Shown piece by piece: positions 17,654 to 25,929 of a stretch of 54,333 bases of DNA. Numbering within the stretch: position 1 is the first letter of the stretch; every line of letters starts with the position of its first letter. Under the pieces are notes generated by a model that made no database searches, had not been told where the DNA came from, and was given only the letters and a program-made list of their open reading frames with translations. The DNA is from JAENVT01 sp031373785 (GTDB lineage: Bacteria > Actinomycetota > Acidimicrobiia > Acidimicrobiales > Ilumatobacteraceae), in NCBI GenBank assembly GCA_031373785.1, contig JANMNE010000072.1:1-54333 (forward strand), in the 5' to 3' direction. Position numbers and translations under genes: made by a program.

Positions 17654-17854
17654 CTAGCCGATCGCGTGGCCCTCGTCGAGCAGATGGCAGACATGGCGTA
17701 TTGCATGGCTGACTTCGACCAAGCGCTCCGTGACCGGGCCGTTGTCCGATGTCACGGAGTCGCGCCACATCTGGTCGATCTCGAGTTTGAGCTGAGCTGT
17801 CGCCTGTGCGGCCCTCACCAGAGGTCCGTCGTAGCTTGTACCGTCGCTGGGCAT
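17654..17854 (-). CDS. Small hypothetical helical protein
   Basis: This 66-residue protein (MPSDGTSYDGPLVRAAQATA...) is mostly charged and helical, with no membrane segment. A GAGGA ribosome site six bases before ATG 17854 supports this start over the GTG at 17866. It stands alone, converging on the peroxidase gene. No family is recognised. About 130 bp of featureless DNA separates it from the DUF1003 gene. Confidence 0.5.
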   Translation of the reverse strand: MPSDGTSYDGPLVRAAQATAQLKLEIDQMWRDSVTSDNGPVTERLVEVSHAIRHVCHLLDEGHAIG

Positions 17855-17997
17855 GTCGTTCCTCACTTCCGCTCCGCTGGAGGATGCGGGGTCACCGAGG
17901 TCCGGGGCAACACCGTTACGTCGTGGCGTCTCGTCCGACGCCGTGCTGCACGCTACACCGCGGTGGGCCGGATTGACCAGGGAGTACCTCGGAATCG

Positions 17998-18612
17998 TCA
18001 GACGGAGGGCTTGCCCGGCGATGTCGGTGCATTGCGCATTGCCGCGTGCGCACCTGCGATTGCCTGGCGCACGACATCTTCCACGTGGTCGACATCGAGT
18101 CCCAACACCTCACCGATGTGCACCGACCAGATCTCGCCGCGGATGTTGTTCTCGAAGTCAAGCTCACTGCGCAGATCCGAACGGGCCGCCTGCCGATTCT
18201 GACTGATCATCACGAACGTCGACAAGAAGATGGCCTCGAGCGACACGATCATCGTCAGCAGCCCGAACGGGAACTTGTCGAACTCGTGGTTGAATCCCGC
18301 CAAACCGACGTTCAACGCGATCCACACCCCGAACCAGATGACGTGGATGTAGACGAACCGCATCGATCCGGCGACAGTGGTGATGCTGTCGGCGGTGTGA
18401 TCCTGCACCCGCCGCATCAGCCCGAACAGATCACGCCTCGACGGCGTGGAAAAGTGTTCGGGGTTCCACACCTGGCCATCCTCGACACCATCGGCTCGAT
18501 CGATGACCCTGCAGGCGGCACACGTCAGCTGATGCACCGCGGGCTGCTCGTTCGCTGGTTGCTCGTTCGCCGGCTGTTGATTCGACTCTGGTGATCCGGT
18601 CTCGCTGCTCAT
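17998..18612 (-). CDS. DUF1003 membrane protein
   Basis: This is a 204-residue protein. The N-terminus has a repeated Asn-Gln-Pro-Ala-Glu linker (PANEQPANEQPA) and a CAAC pair (LTCAACRVIDRADG). Two membrane helices follow (RFVYIHVIWFGVWIALNVGL and FPFGLLTMIVSLEAIFLSTF). The DUF1003 signature FDKFPFGLLTMIVSLEAIF...VMISQNRQ is intact. The cytoplasmic tail is helical. The function of this family is unknown. It sits immediately downstream of the dead ureD fragment and is probably read from its own or the old urease promoter. Confidence 0.85.
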   Translation of the reverse strand: MSSETGSPESNQQPANEQPANEQPAVHQLTCAACRVIDRADGVEDGQVWNPEHFSTPSRRDLFGLMRRVQDHTADSITTVAGSMRFVYIHVIWFGVWIALNVGLAGFNHEFDKFPFGLLTMIVSLEAIFLSTFVMISQNRQAARSDLRSELDFENNIRGEIWSVHIGEVLGLDVDHVEDVVRQAIAGAHAAMRNAPTSPGKPSV

Positions 18613-18639
18613 GCCGCGAACAGTACGTCGTGAGGTGAC

Positions 18640-18938
18640 TCAGGAGCGCGTGGTCACCAGGGCGCAGATCGGCAACAGGTGCACGGTTGCCTGCAAGCAC
18701 CCCTCGGTCGCCGACAGGCTTGGTGGTGGCAGGTTGGCGCCGACGATCACCGACGTGGTCAGGTTGCGCTCGCGCAGTGCGAATCGCCCCGAGGGCTCGC
18801 CGGTGTGACCCAACGAGCCGCTTTCTCGTATCACCACGCGCGACGATCCGGCCGCAGCCAGGCGTACGACGACGCGGTGGTCGCTGCCGACCCACTGACT
18901 GTCGGCTGTGGCTCCCAGTCGAGCGTGGCGCGCTCGCC
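18640..18938 (-). pseudogene. ureD: ureD fragment (urease accessory protein), degraded
   Basis: Minus-strand coding resembles the middle and end of UreD: first GERATLDWEPQPTVS, then, after a shift of frame near 18895, VGSDHRVVVRLAAAGSSRVV, RESGSLGHTGEPSGRFALRE and VIVGANLPPPSLSATEG, to a TGA at 18640. UreD is about 250-280 residues; here about 100 remain, with the N-terminal part missing and probably an internal deletion at ALRER/NLTTS. UreD is needed to load nickel into urease, and this remnant cannot do so. Confidence 0.7.
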
Positions 18939-19025
18939 GACCACCAGGTCGGTGTCGGCCAGCCGAACGTGGTCACCGGTCGTGGGCCCGTTCAGCCGCC
19001 GATAGTGCAAACGCGAGATCTCAGC
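18939..19025 (-). pseudogene. ureC: ureC fragment (urease alpha subunit N-terminus)
   Basis: The minus strand reads AEISRLHYRRLNGPTTGDHV followed by RLADTDLVV. This is the conserved opening of the catalytic urease alpha subunit (usual form ...YGPTTGDRVRLADTDL). About 29 of roughly 570 codons survive before the frame runs directly into ureD-like sequence, so the active site and everything between ureC and mid-ureD (normally including ureE/F/G) is gone. No ATG remains at its head. Confidence 0.75.
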
Positions 19026-19062
19026 CGAACCGCAGGGCTGGGTTGGCCTCGGCGGGGATCAT
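19021..19062 (-). pseudogene. ureB: ureB fragment (urease beta subunit)
   Basis: A 13-codon frame, MIPAEANPALRFG, starts 7 bp after the ureA stop, as in an intact operon. It joins the first residues of UreB (MIP...) to its internal EANPALRF motif, so nearly all of the roughly 100-residue subunit has been deleted in between and after. Too short to be meaningful alone; its position between ureA and ureC sequence makes the call. Confidence 0.6.
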
Positions 19063-19069
19063 CGCGCGC

Positions 19070-19370
19070 TCAGCGAATCGGCTGGTGCAACGTCACCAGC
19101 TTGGTGCCATCGGGAAACGTCGCCTCGACCTGGACCTCGTCGACCATCTCGGCGATCCCGTCCATCACGTCGTCGCGGGTCAACAAACGACATCCGAATC
19201 CACGAGGTCCACCACCGTGCGCTCGTCGCGCGCCGCTTCGTAGACCCACGAGGTCAGGATCGCGACCGTCTCCGGGTAGTTCAACCTCAGTCCACGCGCC
19301 CGTCGCTTCTCGGCGACGTCGGCGGCCACATGCACGAGCAATCGTTCCTGCTCGTGAGGGAGAGCTGCAT
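19070..19370 (-). pseudogene. ureA: ureA (urease gamma subunit), frameshifted
   Basis: Nearly full-length urease gamma subunit (about 100 residues) in pieces. ATG CAG CTC TCC at 19370 begins MQLS, but a one-base loss in a C run shifts the frame. The body PHEQERLLVHVAADVAEKRR, GLRLNYPETVAILTSWVYEA and RDERTVVDLVDSDVV then reads in a second frame. A further shift near 19190 leads to RLLTRDDVMDGIAEMVDEVQ and VEATFPDGTKLVTLHQPIR with its proper stop. The two shifts leave no functional product. It lies 25 bp after the TPR gene stop. Confidence 0.85.
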
Positions 19371-19395
19371 GCGATTGGATCCCAGCCAGCGGCAC

Positions 19396-20793
19396 TCAGA
19401 CGCCGACGAGGGCGTCGCGGTGCTGGGCGGCGCGCTGCTCGGCCGACGTGGCCGCGGCGTCGTCGCCCAGTCCGCGTAGGGCCCGAGCTCGTTGCCGCCA
19501 GCCGTACACGCTCGATTCGCGGACACCCAACCGCTCCGAGGTGAGCGCACGGGCGAGCTCGAACCTGCCGGATCTGATCGCCGCCTCGAGGAGCGTGCGC
19601 TGCAGTGCATCGCGTTGGGCGTGGGACCCGCCGAAGTGGTTGAGGGTCCGCCTGATCGGCATCAGCTCGTCGATCACGTCGTCGTAGCGGCCTTCGACGA
19701 AGCCGAGCACGGCGCGACACGCAGGCAATCCGATCTCGGCCATCATCCGCGCATTGCTGCCGCCGACCCCGTCGAGCCAGCGCTCGCGGTCACGGATCAG
19801 GGTGCGGACGTCGCCGCTGCGGTCGGCGCCGGCGAACGCCATCGCCGCATGGAGATCGTTGAACGCATACCAGGATTCTCCGGCGACCTTCGGAGCCCAT
19901 GCCTGCGCGAGCGCAGCGAAGCGGTCGCCGGTGCCGGCGCCATCGAGCAGCAGCCGCCACAGCAGCGCACTGGCATCGAGCATCTCGATCGGCACCCCGG
20001 CCGAACCGGCGTGATGTAGCTCGGCGTCGTAGATGTCGAGCGACCGCTGAACCTGCTCGGCCTCCAGCTGGTACAAGGCAAGGTGCCACCAGTTGTGCAC
20101 GGTGAAGAGGTTGCCAGTGGCCCATTGCGTTGCGTCGGATGTGAGGAAGCGGATGCCGTCGTCGATGCGGCCCTGCATCTCGTATGTGTGCACGACCGCA
20201 TGGATTCCCCACACGTCGTCGGGATTGGTGTCGACCGCGTCGAGGCCGGTATCGAGCGCTTGCTGGTAGTGGCCGGCCTCCTCGAGCCCGAACGCCGCCA
20301 TTCCCCGTACGAATGCCGTGTGGGGGTGCGACGGATCGAGCTCGCGAAGTGTGCGCATCGGGCGATCGCGCAGGTTCTGCGTGTCGCCGAGGAAGAAGTC
20401 GAGTTGATGGCCGAGCATCAGCGCCAGCAAATCGGTCGGCCACAGCGCGAGCAGGTCGTCGAGGAGTGACGCCGCCTCGTTCCAGTTGCCGTGCAGCCAT
20501 GCGCCGATCGCGGCGGCGTGGGCTTGCTCGCGCTCGTTCGACGGCGCCTGCGACAGCGACTCCCATGCCGTGCGCACCGCGGGGAGGTCGTCGGCGTCGG
20601 TGCTCATCAGGTTGAGGTAGGCCATGAGCACGAGCGCCATCGGCGCCGGGGTGTCGCCGGCGGTCAGTTGACCAGCGAGATCGACAACGTCGGGGTGAAA
20701 GCGCACCAGCCGATCGAGGGCCTGATCGTAGAGTTCGATCACGTCGCCGTCGGCGGTCATTCGATTGCCATGGACGTCCAGGTCAGCAGCCAT
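19396..20793 (-). CDS. Tetratricopeptide-repeat protein, TTC38-like
   Basis: This 465-residue, all-helical protein matches the length and landmarks of the TTC38 family: LMAYLNLMSTD, LLALMLGHQLDFFLGDT, DPSHPHTAFVRGMAAFGLEE, WGIHAVVHTYEMQGRIDDGI, NLFTVHNWWHLALYQLE and FGGSHAQRDALQRTLLEAA. Helical repeats run through the whole length. The family is widespread but has no settled function. I start at MAADLDVHG; a frame extension to 20841 adds residues running into the desaturase promoter. It was probably the first gene before the urease operon, or simply its neighbour. Confidence 0.82.
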   Translation of the reverse strand: MAADLDVHGNRMTADGDVIELYDQALDRLVRFHPDVVDLAGQLTAGDTPAPMALVLMAYLNLMSTDADDLPAVRTAWESLSQAPSNEREQAHAAAIGAWLHGNWNEAASLLDDLLALWPTDLLALMLGHQLDFFLGDTQNLRDRPMRTLRELDPSHPHTAFVRGMAAFGLEEAGHYQQALDTGLDAVDTNPDDVWGIHAVVHTYEMQGRIDDGIRFLTSDATQWATGNLFTVHNWWHLALYQLEAEQVQRSLDIYDAELHHAGSAGVPIEMLDASALLWRLLLDGAGTGDRFAALAQAWAPKVAGESWYAFNDLHAAMAFAGADRSGDVRTLIRDRERWLDGVGGSNARMMAEIGLPACRAVLGFVEGRYDDVIDELMPIRRTLNHFGGSHAQRDALQRTLLEAAIRSGRFELARALTSERLGVRESSVYGWRQRARALRGLGDDAAATSAEQRAAQHRDALVGV

Positions 20794-20849
20794 AGCACCG
20801 ACGCTAAGACGACTCGCCCAATTTGGCAAGACCGGGCCCAAAGTCCCTA

Positions 20850-20876
20850 CCTACCGGTAGGAAGGTTGCGTAAAAT
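20850..20876 (+). promoter_or_regulatory. 12-bp palindromic operator and -10 box before the desaturase
   Basis: CCTACCGGTAGG (20850-20861) is a perfect palindrome, 10 bp before a TAAAAT -10-like box (20871-20876). That box precedes the desaturase ATG by only 9 bp, so the message is likely nearly leaderless. The palindrome overlaps where the -35 should lie, which fits a TetR-type repressor site. It also sits 57 bp before the divergent TPR gene. Confidence 0.55.
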
Positions 20877-20885
20877 CGGGCGTCG

Positions 20886-21962
20886 ATGAGCCTTCCGACC
20901 GACTCGCGCCCACGGAATCGAACCGATTCGCTCAACGAGGTCCGGGCGGTGATCCCGCCGGAGTGCTACGAGCGGTCGACGCCCCGAGCCGTCGAGGCCC
21001 TGATGCAGGCCTGCGTGTTGTATTTGGCACCTGTCGTGGGGTTGGCGCTGACCGATCGCTGGTGGGCGCTCCTCGTGCTCTGGCCGTTGGCCGGGCTCGG
21101 CGTGGCCGGGATGTTCGTCCTCGGTCACGATGCCTCGCACGCCGCACTGCTCGACTCCCGCCGAGCCAACAGGGTTATCGCCCAGCTGTGCATGGCGCCC
21201 AGTGCACATGCTGAGGCAGCGTGGGATCTCGGACACAACCGGATCCACCACGGGTACACGACTCGTCAGGGGTTCGATTTCGTCTGGCATCCGGTCACTC
21301 CCGAGGAGTACCGGGCCTTCGGCCGCCTCGCACGGTGGCGGCATCGCCTCGAATGGTCGTGCATCGGTTCAGGGGCGTACTTCCTGCGCACCGTGTGGTG
21401 GGAGAAGATGTGGCGGTTCAGCGCGCCGGGGAAGCGCCACGCGGCGATCGTGCGCGACAAGATCACGCTGGGTTCGGCGCTGGCGATCGTGGTGGTCGGC
21501 GCCGCGGTGGTCGGCGCCCTCACCAATGGCTGGCTGTCCGCGGTGTGGATCCCGTTCAAGCTCTTCGTGGTGCCGTTCCTGCTGTTCGTGCACATCATGG
21601 GTTGGACGGTCTACGTCCACCACGTGTCGGCCGACATCCGCTGGTGGACGAGGCGGGAGTGGACGCAGTTCAAGGGGCAGATGGAATCGACGACCATCCT
21701 GCGAGTGCCGCGTGTCGTGAACCGGCTGTGGTTCTACAACATCTTCATTCACGTGCCTCACCATGTCGATGCACGAATCCGCTTCGATCACCTGCCGCAG
21801 GCCGCTACCGCGATCGCTGCATCCTTCCCCGACACGGTGCACGCCTCTCGACTCTCACTGCGCCAGTACGTGCGAACGACCCGTGTCTGCAAGTTGTACG
21901 ACTTCGAGGCCGGCTGCTGGCTGGGCTACGCCGCAGCCGGGTCCGTCACAGCCAGGTCTTAG
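20886..21962 (+). CDS. Membrane fatty acid desaturase / hydroxylase family
   Basis: This is a 358-residue di-iron membrane enzyme. The three histidine boxes are present: GHDASHAA (HDxSH), LGHNRIHHGY (HxxHH) and HVPHHVDARI (HxxHH). At least four hydrophobic segments flank them. Box spacing and length fit acyl-lipid desaturases, which would adjust membrane fluidity with O2 and ferredoxin. A carotenoid hydroxylase/ketolase-like activity is an alternative that I cannot exclude. It is transcribed from the palindrome-bearing promoter and ends in a folded region preceding the secreted-protein gene. Confidence 0.85.
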   Translation: MSLPTDSRPRNRTDSLNEVRAVIPPECYERSTPRAVEALMQACVLYLAPVVGLALTDRWWALLVLWPLAGLGVAGMFVLGHDASHAALLDSRRANRVIAQLCMAPSAHAEAAWDLGHNRIHHGYTTRQGFDFVWHPVTPEEYRAFGRLARWRHRLEWSCIGSGAYFLRTVWWEKMWRFSAPGKRHAAIVRDKITLGSALAIVVVGAAVVGALTNGWLSAVWIPFKLFVVPFLLFVHIMGWTVYVHHVSADIRWWTRREWTQFKGQMESTTILRVPRVVNRLWFYNIFIHVPHHVDARIRFDHLPQAATAIAASFPDTVHASRLSLRQYVRTTRVCKLYDFEAGCWLGYAAAGSVTARS

Positions 21963-21973
21963 GCCGAAAGCGC

Positions 21974-22045
21974 GAGTTCACCTCGTTCGTGGTTCGGGGC
22001 ACTAGTCACCCCAACTGGGGACTCGAATCAACGAGAGGTGAATTC
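21974..22045 (+). promoter_or_regulatory. Long folded leader sequestering the ribosome site of the next gene
   Basis: Three nested helices can be drawn. GAGTTCACC (21974-21982) pairs with GGTGAATTC (22037-22045), with one G-U pair. TCGTT (21983-21987) pairs with AACGA (22030-22034). GGTTCG (21991-21996) pairs with CGAATC (22024-22029), with one G-U pair. The inner hairpin has AGT (22004-22006) pairing with ACT (22021-22023) and CCCC/GGGG around an AACT loop. The ribosome site GAGAGGTGA of the following gene lies in the outer helix. It could also serve as the desaturase terminator. Confidence 0.5.
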
Positions 22046-22046
22046 C

Positions 22047-23099
22047 ATGATTGCTCGAACGCGGCGCGTGATGCGCCCGAGCCTTGTTGCTGCACTCGCA
22101 GCACTGGCGATCGCACCGATAGTGACATCGGCATTGCCCAGTCCTGTGCAGGCCGCCAAGTCCGACGGTTGTGAAGGTGGCGGCTTCCAGCTGGTCAACC
22201 TCACCACCAATGCGGTGGTGGCATCCGGCACCGTCAGCCAGACCATTGCGGCGGCCAGCTTCGGCCCCGGCGCGCGCCTCGGCGTGCGCGGTGTGTACAA
22301 CACGTTCGACGTCGGTCTCGCCGACTTCGCCGTGTTCGACTTCGCCTTCACCGGCGCGCCGAACCCGCTCGACATGACCGGCGGCGTTCATACGCCGGTG
22401 TTCGCCAGCAAGATCCCGGATCACCGCGGATTGACCTTGACGAGTGGTATCTCCGCCGAGCTGTCGGCAGGCGACATGGTGATTTCACGCACCGGCACCG
22501 GTGGATTGACGATGAAGATCCAGGCCAAGGATTGCGCGAACGGTGGCATCTTCCAGATGGAGGTCGAGCGTGGCGACGGAACTCGCACCCGCATCGTTCA
22601 CACGCTCGCCCAGAACGCCGGCGCGTTGACGCCGTTCTTCTTCGACAATCCGATCTTCCGTGCTCATGCCGGCGAGTTCCTCGGTTCCGATTGCACCAGC
22701 ATCGTCTCCGGCCCGCCGAGTCAGTTCTGTGTGCAGGTGACACCGCGGGTCAACATTGCCAACAGCTTCTCTGCGAACTTCGTGCTCCGCGACAGCTCGC
22801 AAGTCGCCACCCGCATCAATCAGGCCGACTGCAACACAGCAACGCCACTGTCTCCGAGCGTCCGCCATTGCGGCAGCGTGTCGGTCTGGGATGTGGCCAG
22901 CGGTGGACGGTTGGGGTTTGTGACGGGACAAGACGCCACTGAGGTGGCCAACCCTCCGACGGTGTGTGTGAAGAACTGCCAGGCGCAGAACCGGGTCAAC
23001 GGTCGTCTGGCCAACCTCGGCTTCCCGTTCCCCGTTCTCGCCGGAAGTCGGTTGACTCCGTCGGCCTCATCACTGCCTCTGCCCCCGCTGACGGTCTGA
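22047..23099 (+). CDS. Secreted protein of unknown function
   Basis: This is a 350-residue protein with a classical Sec signal: a basic start (MIARTRRVMRPS), a hydrophobic core (LVAALAALAIAPIVTSAL) and an AxA cleavage site (PVQA/AKSDG). The mature part is rich in beta-prone, Thr/Ser/Asn segments with several Cys (CEGGGF, AKDCANGG, GSDCTS, QFCVQV, VCVKNC) that could form disulfides. There is no anchor or enzyme motif that I recognise. ATG 22047 is preferred because GAGAGGTGA lies 6 bp upstream; a GTG at 22038 overlaps it. It converges with pstB, leaving 8 bp. Confidence 0.75.
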   Translation: MIARTRRVMRPSLVAALAALAIAPIVTSALPSPVQAAKSDGCEGGGFQLVNLTTNAVVASGTVSQTIAAASFGPGARLGVRGVYNTFDVGLADFAVFDFAFTGAPNPLDMTGGVHTPVFASKIPDHRGLTLTSGISAELSAGDMVISRTGTGGLTMKIQAKDCANGGIFQMEVERGDGTRTRIVHTLAQNAGALTPFFFDNPIFRAHAGEFLGSDCTSIVSGPPSQFCVQVTPRVNIANSFSANFVLRDSSQVATRINQADCNTATPLSPSVRHCGSVSVWDVASGGRLGFVTGQDATEVANPPTVCVKNCQAQNRVNGRLANLGFPFPVLAGSRLTPSASSLPLPPLTV

Positions 23100-23107
23100 G
23101 CGCTCGA

Positions 23108-23947
23108 TCAGCCGAATCGCCCGGTGACGTACGCCTCGGTGCGCTCGTCGGAGGGGTTGGAGAACATCTTGGTTGTCCTTCCGTACTCCACGAGCACACC
23201 GGTGCGTCGATCGCCGGTGGTCGACACTTCGGTCGTGAAGAACGCAACGCGATCGCTGATGCGCGCCGCCTGCTGCATGTTGTGGGTGACGATGATGATC
23301 GTGTACCGCGACTTGATCTCCTGCATCAGGTCCTCGATGCGTGCCGTGGCGATGGGGTCGAGCGCGGAGCACGGTTCGTCCATCAGGATCACTTCGGGTT
23401 GCACGGCCAGCGCCCTGGCAATGCACAGGCGCTGCTGCTGACCGCCCGACAAACCGAGGCCCGACGACTTCAGGCGATCCTTGACTTCCTCCCACAGCGC
23501 AGCACCGCGCAGCGACTCCTCGACGATGACGTCGAGCTCGTCCTTCTTGCGCACGCCGGCGATTCGCGGCCCGTAGGCGACGTTCTCGTAGATGCTCTTC
23601 GGAAAGGGATTGGGCTTCTGGAACACCATCCCGATGTGCCGGCGCACCTGCGTCGCCGAGACATCGGGGCCGTACAAGTCGACACCGTGGTAGGTGATCG
23701 ATCCCTCGACCCTGGCGCCGGTGATGGTGTCGTTCATCCGGTTGAAGCAGCGCAGGACCGTGCTCTTGCCGCAGCCCGACGGCCCGATGAACGCGGCGAT
23801 CTCGTGTGGGCGAATCGCCATCGTCACGTCACGCACCGCCTTGAATGCGCCGTAGTAGACCGCCAGGTTGTCGACATCGAACACCGACGGGATCGGCGCG
23901 TGTTCCTCGACCGCCGTGTCGGTGTCCGACGCTGTGCTCTCGGTCAT
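23108..23947 (-). CDS. pstB: Phosphate ABC transporter ATP-binding protein PstB
   Basis: This 279-residue cytoplasmic ATPase drives phosphate import. Walker A is GPSGCGKST, the Q-loop FQKPNPFP, the ABC signature LSGGQQQRL, Walker B VILMDEPCSALD and the H-loop VTHNMQQA. RCFNRMND and the C-terminal sequence MFSNPSDERTEAYVTGRFG are typical of PstB. A GTG at 24004 would add 19 residues. It is the last gene of pstSCAB; no phoU follows, which is unusual since phoU often ends this operon. Confidence 0.96.
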   Translation of the reverse strand: MTESTASDTDTAVEEHAPIPSVFDVDNLAVYYGAFKAVRDVTMAIRPHEIAAFIGPSGCGKSTVLRCFNRMNDTITGARVEGSITYHGVDLYGPDVSATQVRRHIGMVFQKPNPFPKSIYENVAYGPRIAGVRKKDELDVIVEESLRGAALWEEVKDRLKSSGLGLSGGQQQRLCIARALAVQPEVILMDEPCSALDPIATARIEDLMQEIKSRYTIIIVTHNMQQAARISDRVAFFTTEVSTTGDRRTGVLVEYGRTTKMFSNPSDERTEAYVTGRFG

Positions 23948-24018
23948 ATCGGACTCTTTCTCTTCGAAGGCCTGGAGCGTTGGGTCAGTCGCGTTCTCGT
24001 TCACTGTTCTAGTGCCGT

Positions 24019-24942
24019 CTACTTGTTCCGGGCCAGGCGAGCCGACAGCACTCGGGCGATCACCGTGAACGCAAACGCCAGGACGATCAGTGTCAGGGCC
24101 GCACCCCACGCGCGTTCCTGCGCCGTGACGAAGCTTTCCTTCGCGTTGCCATAGATCTGCATCGACAACGACGTGTTCGTGCCACCGAAGACGTTCCAAT
24201 TGGTCGACTTTGCCGCCCCGATCGTGAAGATCAGCGGGGCCGTTTCGCCGGCGGCCCGAGCAACCGCGAGAAGGCACCCGCTGATGACGCCAGGGGCCGC
24301 CTTCGGCAGCACGACTCGCAGTGTCGTTCGGCTGGTGCTGCCGCCAAGCGCATAGCTGGCGTCGCGGAGGTTCTGTGGCACCAGGCGCAGCATCTCCTCG
24401 GACGATCGCACGACGATTGGCAGCATCAGGCACGCCAACGCGAGGGCGCCACTGAATCCGCTGAGGCCGCCGACGCCGCGAGGCACGACCCAGAACACGA
24501 AGATGAACAGCCCCATCACGATCGACGGAACGCCGGCCATGACGTTGGCAAGAAAGCGCAACAGCCGTGCGAACGGGCGCTGGCGGCCGTATTCGTTGAG
24601 GTAGATGGCCCCGGCGATTCCGAGCGGCACCGCGATCAGGGTGGCAGTGAGGGTGATGATGCAGGTACCGATGACGGCAGCCTTCATACCGGGGCCCGGA
24701 CGACGCGGTGACAGTTGGATGTCCTTGGTGAACCACTTCGGGAAGCTCCCCGAAACGATCGACCAGCCCTTGGCGACGACGGTCCCCAGGACCAGGATGA
24801 GGACGAACCCGACGATGATCACCGCGCCCGCCATCAGCGCGGTCATGACACCGTTCTTGGTTCGTCGGCGACCGGAGATGCCGGCCAGTTCGGCCGCGAG
24901 CGAGGTGGTGCCGGCCGGCAGTTGGGCAGCGGTGACGGCCAC
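24019..24942 (-). CDS. pstA: Phosphate ABC transporter permease PstA
   Basis: This is a 307-residue permease with six predicted membrane helices. The PstA motifs are GIAGAIYLNEYG, AGVPSIVMGLFIFVFWV, the LACLMLPIVVRSSEEMLRLVP segment and the EAA-like coupling loop around ALGGSTSRTTLRVVLPKAAPG. It pairs with PstC to form the channel. The ATG lies 2 bp after the PstC stop, so translation is coupled. The length is normal. Confidence 0.95.
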   Translation of the reverse strand: MAVTAAQLPAGTTSLAAELAGISGRRRTKNGVMTALMAGAVIIVGFVLILVLGTVVAKGWSIVSGSFPKWFTKDIQLSPRRPGPGMKAAVIGTCIITLTATLIAVPLGIAGAIYLNEYGRQRPFARLLRFLANVMAGVPSIVMGLFIFVFWVVPRGVGGLSGFSGALALACLMLPIVVRSSEEMLRLVPQNLRDASYALGGSTSRTTLRVVLPKAAPGVISGCLLAVARAAGETAPLIFTIGAAKSTNWNVFGGTNTSLSMQIYGNAKESFVTAQERAWGAALTLIVLAFAFTVIARVLSARLARNK

Positions 24943-24944
24943 GA

Positions 24945-25904
24945 CTATGCCCCCTGCACCCGGCGGGTGGCTCGGCTGACCACCGCGGTCGCCGAGAGGT
25001 TGACGATGATCGTGAGGATGAACAGCGTCAGACCCATCGCGATCAACGCGCTGCGCTTGATCCCTGTTGCCTCACCCCACTGGAAGGCGATGACGGACGG
25101 CAACGAATCACCTGAGGAGAACAGGTTGGCGGTGATGGTCGGCGACGAACCGATCACGAGGGCGACGGCAATGGTTTCCCCCATCGCCCGACCGAGCCCC
25201 AACATCACTGCACCGACGATGCCCCCCATCGAGTGCGGGAGGACGGCGCCGGTGATCATCTCCCATCGCGTCGCGCCCAGCGCCAGCGCGCCGTCTCGAT
25301 CGGTCTGCGGGCAAGTTTCGATCACCTCGCGAGCGATCGAGGTGATGATCGGTGTGATCATGACCGACAGGATCAGGCCTGCGGTCATGAACGTTCGACC
25401 AGCACTGGCGTGACCGAAGACGGTGCCAAGCACCGGCCACCCGTCGAACCATCCACTGACCATCTTGTAGAACCCGCCCAACTTCGGCGCGAGGAAGATG
25501 ATGCCCCACAGGCCGAACACCACCGATGGCACTACGGCGACGAGGTCGGTGAGCGACACCAGCCACTTCTTCAACCACAGGGGCGCGACCTGGGTGGTGA
25601 ACAGGGCGATGCCGATGCTGACCGGGACCGAGATGACGACCGCGATCAGGGCGGTCACGCCGGTGCCGTAGATGAAGCTCAGCGCGCCGAAGACCTCGTT
25701 CGCCGGGACCCACCGTCGATCGGTGAAGAAGTCGGTGCCCTCCGAGCGGATGACCGGCAGCGACTTGTTGGTGATGGTGTAGGCGATCAGTACCAGCACG
25801 ATCAGGATCAACGCGCCGGCACCGAGCGTCGAACCTCTGAAGATGCGGTCGAGGATCTGCCGTTTCGGGCGCAGATCGGTGAGATCGGCCGGTGGACTGT
25901 TCAT
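24945..25904 (-). CDS. pstC: Phosphate ABC transporter permease PstC
   Basis: This is a 319-residue permease with six or more helices. Family landmarks are FIYGTGVTALIAVVISVPVSI, VVPSVVFGLWGI, MTAGLILSVMITPIITSIAR, the EAA loop (ALALGATRWEMITGAVLPHS) and AMGETIAVALVIGSSP. ATG 25904 has a strong AAGGAG site; the longer upstream frame runs through a hairpin and is not used. A stem-loop separates it from pstS. Confidence 0.95.
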   Translation of the reverse strand: MNSPPADLTDLRPKRQILDRIFRGSTLGAGALILIVLVLIAYTITNKSLPVIRSEGTDFFTDRRWVPANEVFGALSFIYGTGVTALIAVVISVPVSIGIALFTTQVAPLWLKKWLVSLTDLVAVVPSVVFGLWGIIFLAPKLGGFYKMVSGWFDGWPVLGTVFGHASAGRTFMTAGLILSVMITPIITSIAREVIETCPQTDRDGALALGATRWEMITGAVLPHSMGGIVGAVMLGLGRAMGETIAVALVIGSSPTITANLFSSGDSLPSVIAFQWGEATGIKRSALIAMGLTLFILTIIVNLSATAVVSRATRRVQGA

Positions 25905-25929
25905 GAATCTCCTTGACGTCGTCCACGTC

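Noticed and set aside
22000..22035. GATTCGAGTCCCC on the minus strand resembling a tRNA T-arm
   Set aside because: No acceptor stem, D-arm or anticodon arm can be drawn around it; it is better explained as part of the folded leader.
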